A stretch of DNA of 64,000 nucleotides, taken from assembly GCA_017525905.1 (NCBI GenBank), contig JAFXSD010000011.1:1-64000 (forward strand), read 5' to 3'. The translations under genes were made by a program, and so were the position numbers. Below the pieces are notes generated by a model. That model was not told the origin of the DNA, did no database searches, and worked only from the letters and a program-made list of their open reading frames with translations. The stretch is from Elusimicrobiota bacterium (GTDB taxonomy: Bacteria; Elusimicrobiota; Endomicrobiia; Endomicrobiales; Endomicrobiaceae). Below, in pieces: positions 60,866-64,000 of the stretch (positions are counted from its first letter, which is position 1; each line of letters starts with the position of its first letter).

Positions 60866-61441
60866 ATGAATATCGGGGTTTTGGGCGGTTCTTTCGATCC
60901 TGTTCATAATGCACACCTTCAAATGGCCGAAACAGCTTTAAAAGAGTTTCATTTTGATAAAATTATTTTCGTTCCGGCATACGTTCCGCCGCACAAGTTT
61001 AAATTGATTGCTTGTGAAACGGACAGATATAACATGCTTCTCAGTGTAATAAAAGATATTGAACAATACGAAATTGATACTTACGAAATAGATTCGAAAA
61101 AATCTGTTTTTTCCTGTGAAATGTTGGACTATCTTCAATCTAAACACAAAAATGATAATATCAAAATGTTAATCGGAGCGGATTCTTTTAACAGTGTTCA
61201 TTTATGGAAAAATACCGAATACATAGTGAAAAAATATGGGTTTGTGGTTTTTCCGAGACCTAATATAAAAATTGATACTGAAAGCCCGTATTACAAGTAT
61301 TGTCTGTTTTCGAAAACTGTCATGAAAGATATATCTTCAACGGATATAAGGAACTGTTTAAAAAACAAAAAAAGTATTTTGAAATATGTTCCGAAACAAG
61401 TGTTTGAATACATAAAAAAGAAGAATTTATATAATGAATAA
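60866..61441 (+). CDS. nadD: Nicotinate-nucleotide adenylyltransferase
   Basis: 191 residues. The GGSFDPVHNAHLQMAE nucleotide-binding motif, FVPAYVPPHK and the C-terminal ISSTDIRNCL signature are present. It makes deamido-NAD. Ribosome site GGAGG. It opens the conserved nadD-yqeK-lytR-rsfS group. Its stop overlaps the yqeK start in ATGAATAA. Confidence 0.95.
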   Translation: MNIGVLGGSFDPVHNAHLQMAETALKEFHFDKIIFVPAYVPPHKFKLIACETDRYNMLLSVIKDIEQYEIDTYEIDSKKSVFSCEMLDYLQSKHKNDNIKMLIGADSFNSVHLWKNTEYIVKKYGFVVFPRPNIKIDTESPYYKYCLFSKTVMKDISSTDIRNCLKNKKSILKYVPKQVFEYIKKKNLYNE

Positions 61442-62009
61442 AAATATAGAACAGAAAATATATAATTATTTATCTGATAATTTAAAGCCGGAAAGATATA
61501 ACCATGTTTTGGCAGTTAATGATTTGGCAATAAAACTTGCTAAAAGTTATAAACTTGATGTTGTAAAAGTTTCCGTTGCAGCACTTCTTCACGATTGTGC
61601 AAAAAATATGACGCTTGAAGAAAATGTAAAGTATATTAAGAAAAATAATTTGAAAATAAAGTATGCGGATTTTGTTATAAAGTATCTTCCGCAAGTTTTA
61701 CATTCTTATATAGGTTCTGATATTGCTCAAAAACAGTTCGGAGTAAAAGATAAAGAGATTATAAATGCAATTAAAAATCATACTGTGGGAAGAGTAGAAA
61801 TGAGTGAATTTGAAAAAGTGATTTTTATAGCTGATGCATTGTCTGTGGACAGGAAATATAAGAAAACTTTTGTTTCCAAAAAAATAATGTTTGGTGATTT
61901 GGATAAGACTTTTAAATTGGTATTACAGAATAAAATAAAATACGTTGTATCTAATTTTAAAGTTTTACATCCCGATATTATAAAAATATGGAATTATTAT
62001 AACGGTTAA
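61434..62009 (+). CDS. yqeK: HD-domain phosphohydrolase YqeK
   Basis: 191 residues. The HD metal-binding residues are His in RYNHVLAVNDLA, His-Asp in LLHDCAKNM and His in IKNHTVG. YqeK enzymes hydrolyse diadenosine tetraphosphate symmetrically. Location between nadD and rsfS is the usual one. The eight-base overlap with nadD implies coupled translation. No Shine-Dalgarno is visible of its own. Confidence 0.93.
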   Translation: MNKNIEQKIYNYLSDNLKPERYNHVLAVNDLAIKLAKSYKLDVVKVSVAALLHDCAKNMTLEENVKYIKKNNLKIKYADFVIKYLPQVLHSYIGSDIAQKQFGVKDKEIINAIKNHTVGRVEMSEFEKVIFIADALSVDRKYKKTFVSKKIMFGDLDKTFKLVLQNKIKYVVSNFKVLHPDIIKIWNYYNG

Positions 62010-62010
62010 A

Positions 62011-63072
62011 ATGTTAAAGAAAATTTTACTTTTTTTAATAGTTGTTTTGTTGGGTATATTAATTTATTTTTCATCTACTTCTAAAATTGTTAAAGATTTT
62101 AAAGCCGGTAAAAATATAAATATACTGTTTGTATTGGATGATGTTGATAACACCCAAACAATAAAGTTTGCCGTTGCTAAATATAGTTCTTTAAATGAGT
62201 ATATAAAAACGGTATTCATAGACGAAAATGTCACTATAGTTTATAGAACAAAAAAAGCAAGAATATTGAAAGATATGATTTTGGAAGTTGAACCGGATAA
62301 AAGAATAGATTTTATAAAATCCGAAACGGAAACACTGTTTGATAATAAATTTAATATTGATTATTTTGTTTGTTTAACGAAAACGGATTTTAAAACTATT
62401 ATAAATTCTTTTTCGAAACAGAAAGATTTGGAAAACAATTTAAGACTTTTGGATGTTAGTCTTAACAATGAAACGGATAGAAACACAAACATTGTTGCAA
62501 AAATAAAAGTTTTAAATTATTTATATAACAATTTTAACAGGTTTACATTTATAAAATTAATAAAAGAATTGTATAACAAAAATATTGATATAAAAACAAA
62601 TTTTGATTTGAAAGATTTATTTATATTATATTCTTATTTCTTGAATGAGGATAAAATAATAAAATTTGCCGATATTCCTACATTGAACAAACGAAAAAGA
62701 TTGGAAATAGACGAAGACAATATGCCGAAAATTATTGATTTTTTTGAAAATAACGAATATAACGGTAAGGAAGAATTAAGAGCAGAAGTTTTAAATGCAA
62801 CAAACAAATCCAGACTTGCCATAAAGGCTGTTGATAAAATAAGAGAAAATGATTTTGATGTTGTTGATTGGGGATCTTCTTCAAAGAAATATGAGTTCAC
62901 AACAATTATTGATTTGGTAAACAACTATAAAAAAATAAAAGAAATAAAAGAAATATTAAATTGCGGTGAAATAATTTTCAGGCCGCAGGAAAGACCGTTA
63001 ACGGATGTATCTGTATTTTTAGGACAAGATTGCAGTATATACGATAAGTTGGACAGAGAGTCGGACGATTAA
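62011..63072 (+). CDS. LytR C-terminal-domain protein with divergent N-terminus
   Basis: 353 residues. One N-terminal membrane anchor (ILLFLIVVLLGILIYF). The middle (about 30-240) has NINILFVLDDVDNTQTIKFAV and ends of strands that recall a degenerate LytR-CpsA-Psr domain, but the family's conserved Arg and Asp are not evident. The C-terminal about 90 residues (LRAEVLNATNKSRLAIKAVDKIRENDFDVVDWGSS to DVSVFLGQDC) fit the LytR_C domain. Position between yqeK and rsfS matches lytR genes elsewhere. Probable envelope role; catalytic activity is doubtful. Confidence 0.72.
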   Translation: MLKKILLFLIVVLLGILIYFSSTSKIVKDFKAGKNINILFVLDDVDNTQTIKFAVAKYSSLNEYIKTVFIDENVTIVYRTKKARILKDMILEVEPDKRIDFIKSETETLFDNKFNIDYFVCLTKTDFKTIINSFSKQKDLENNLRLLDVSLNNETDRNTNIVAKIKVLNYLYNNFNRFTFIKLIKELYNKNIDIKTNFDLKDLFILYSYFLNEDKIIKFADIPTLNKRKRLEIDEDNMPKIIDFFENNEYNGKEELRAEVLNATNKSRLAIKAVDKIRENDFDVVDWGSSSKKYEFTTIIDLVNNYKKIKEIKEILNCGEIIFRPQERPLTDVSVFLGQDCSIYDKLDRESDD

Positions 63073-63084
63073 TTATAAACAGTC

Positions 63085-63156
63085 GTTTTTAGTTTTCTTT
63101 ATTTCCGGTTGACCATGGGAGCGATAGAGACGACCTCCAATAAAAAAACTAAAAAC
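63085..63156. ncRNA. Unassigned long-stem structured element before rsfS
   Basis: GTTTTTAGTTTT-C-TTTATT (63085-63103) pairs with AATAAAAAAACTAAAAAC (63139-63156): 18 base pairs with one bulged C (63097). The 35-base apical part contains GGTTGACC, CCATGG and a GGAG...CTCC pair enclosing CGATAGAGACGAC. No U run follows on either strand, so it is not a standard terminator. I do not recognise it as a known riboswitch or ribozyme. Confidence 0.55.
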
Positions 63157-63170
63157 TTATCGGTTAGTCG

Positions 63171-63206
63171 TTAATTATAAATTATAAATTGTAAATTATA
63201 AATTGC
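63171..63206. repeat. AT-rich heptamer repeat upstream of rsfS
   Basis: AATTATA/AATTGTA heptamers in tandem, ending 20 bases before the rsfS ATG, nearly identical to the copies before purM and the acyl-CoA dehydrogenase. Confidence 0.7.
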
Positions 63207-63225
63207 CGTTTTTTGGGGGGGAAAA

Positions 63226-63687
63226 ATGAAAAAAATAGATTTTTTGAAACTTGCAAAAGTTGCCGTAAAGATTGCTGAAGACAAAAAAGGTGAAAATGTT
63301 GTTTTGTTGGATGTGAGAGAAAAAACTCCCATAACAAACTATTTTGTTATTGCAACTGCAAATTCCATGCCTCAAATAAATGCAATTATAAACGAAATAG
63401 AAAAAACTTTTAAATATGATTATTCCGTTGAAGTGTTAAGAAGAGATGGCGGAAATGCCGCTGTTAATTGGAAAGTATTGGATTTCGGCGGTATAATAAT
63501 TCATGTTATGAGCCAGGATTTAAGGCAGTTATATAACCTTGAAAATATTTGGGAAAGTGATGAACCTAAACCGAAAAAGAAAAAAGTTGTTAAAAAAGTT
63601 GCCGCCAGGAAAACAGCAACAAAAAAAACAGTAAGCAAAAAAGCAAAAACAGTTAAAAAATCAACAAAAAAAGCAGTAAAAAAATAA
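63226..63687 (+). CDS. rsfS: Ribosomal silencing factor RsfS with Lys/Ala-rich tail
   Basis: 153 residues. Residues 1-113 are the RsfS fold (VVLLDVREKTPITNYFVIATANS, RRDGGNAAVNWKVLDFGGIIIHVMSQDLRQLYNLENIW). RsfS binds L14 and blocks subunit joining in starvation. About 40 extra residues at the C-terminus are almost all Lys, Ala, Thr and Val (KKVVKKVAARKTATKKTV and on), resembling histone H1-like tails, and may bind rRNA. The ribosome site is a run of seven G. Confidence 0.93.
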   Translation: MKKIDFLKLAKVAVKIAEDKKGENVVLLDVREKTPITNYFVIATANSMPQINAIINEIEKTFKYDYSVEVLRRDGGNAAVNWKVLDFGGIIIHVMSQDLRQLYNLENIWESDEPKPKKKKVVKKVAARKTATKKTVSKKAKTVKKSTKKAVKK

Positions 63688-64000
63688 TATTAAGATAACG
63701 ACATACAGTTGTCTTTGCAGTTTTATAATATAAAATATGGTTCTTTTAAAATTTTGCAGTTAATAATAAATTGTAAAGTATAAATTATAAATTGTAGTTT
63801 TTAGTTCTTTTAAAATTTCTCATTTACAAGCAAAAAAGCCATTCGTTTGAAAAATTTAAAGACGTGCTCCAACTTGAAAAATCCTAACAGCCTAATGTAA
63901 CGGATTTTTCTTCAAACATGTTCGCACTAAAAAGCTTTTTTTATTTATAGCTTTTTGCTCTAAATTTTTCTGCACTCATAGACGGCTTTAATCATGCTTG
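63688..64000. other. Gene-free AT-rich end region with hairpins
   Basis: No reading frame of note. It holds a heptamer repeat copy (63760-63796) and, from about 63825, a non-repetitive stretch with an evident hairpin GAAAAATCC (63876-63884) against GGATTTTTC (63902-63910), and several AAGC/GCTTTTT-type inverted segments. This could be a small RNA, a degraded element or the end of a structured repeat; I cannot assign it. Confidence 0.4.

Overview
The window is AT-rich, compact and bacterial. An outer-membrane PorV-like porin family, bacterial fatty-acid genes, Sec signal peptides and an anaerobe-style thiazole pathway (ThiH) point to a low-GC Gram-negative. The mix of a giant SecA-like protein, PorV/FlgD-Ig secreted proteins and a pnp-accB linkage reminds me of Elusimicrobiota (Endomicrobium-like) or the neighbouring Omnitrophota. 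That placement is inference, and no rRNA gene is present to test it.

Layout. Bases 2-21535 are one reading frame, open at the left edge, for a protein of more than 7,170 residues. It has a C39-like cysteine-peptidase fold near each end, a 57-residue tandem repeat, a hydrophobic Gly/Ala-rich core and an internal SecA-like ATPase. A bidirectional terminator pair separates it from a leftward operon rpsO-pnp-accB-wHTH (24826-21702) with a long double-stranded pnp leader. A near-consensus promoter at 25057-25085 then starts the rightward operon yceD-rpmF-plsX-fabH-fabD-fabG-acpP-fabF-rnc. In it, fabH is frameshifted in a run of nine A. Next come an acyl-CoA dehydrogenase, a 48-residue zinc-ribbon gene, tex, lepB, and an NfeD/SPFH pair.

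Bases 38425-47975 hold the most unusual accessory locus: a five-gene set of secreted and outer-membrane proteins (A-B-C-D-E) followed by a second diverged copy lacking C (A-B-D-E). A and B share a domain I do not recognise. B adds a jelly-roll-like N-terminus, C looks like a PapD-type periplasmic chaperone, D ends in a FlgD-type Ig module, and E is a PorV-like barrel. Together they could form a surface-protein export or assembly system.

Leftward thiS-thiG-thiH-tenI (50907-48037) is preceded by a compact terminator whose loop carries a structured insert. This matches the architecture of the HMP-PP (thiS-motif) riboswitch. Rightward purM-purN-purB, a very large GH94-type glycoside phosphorylase, aconitase-proA, and nadD-yqeK-lytR_C-rsfS complete the window.

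Throughout, intergenic gaps are filled by two families of short iterated oligomers: an octamer near GAGGTATA and a heptamer near AATTRTA. These often occur as inverted arrays around a hairpin core. Perfect 8-10 bp hairpins with three-base loops often abut Shine-Dalgarno sites. These elements are the clearest signal that ordinary gene annotation does not explain.
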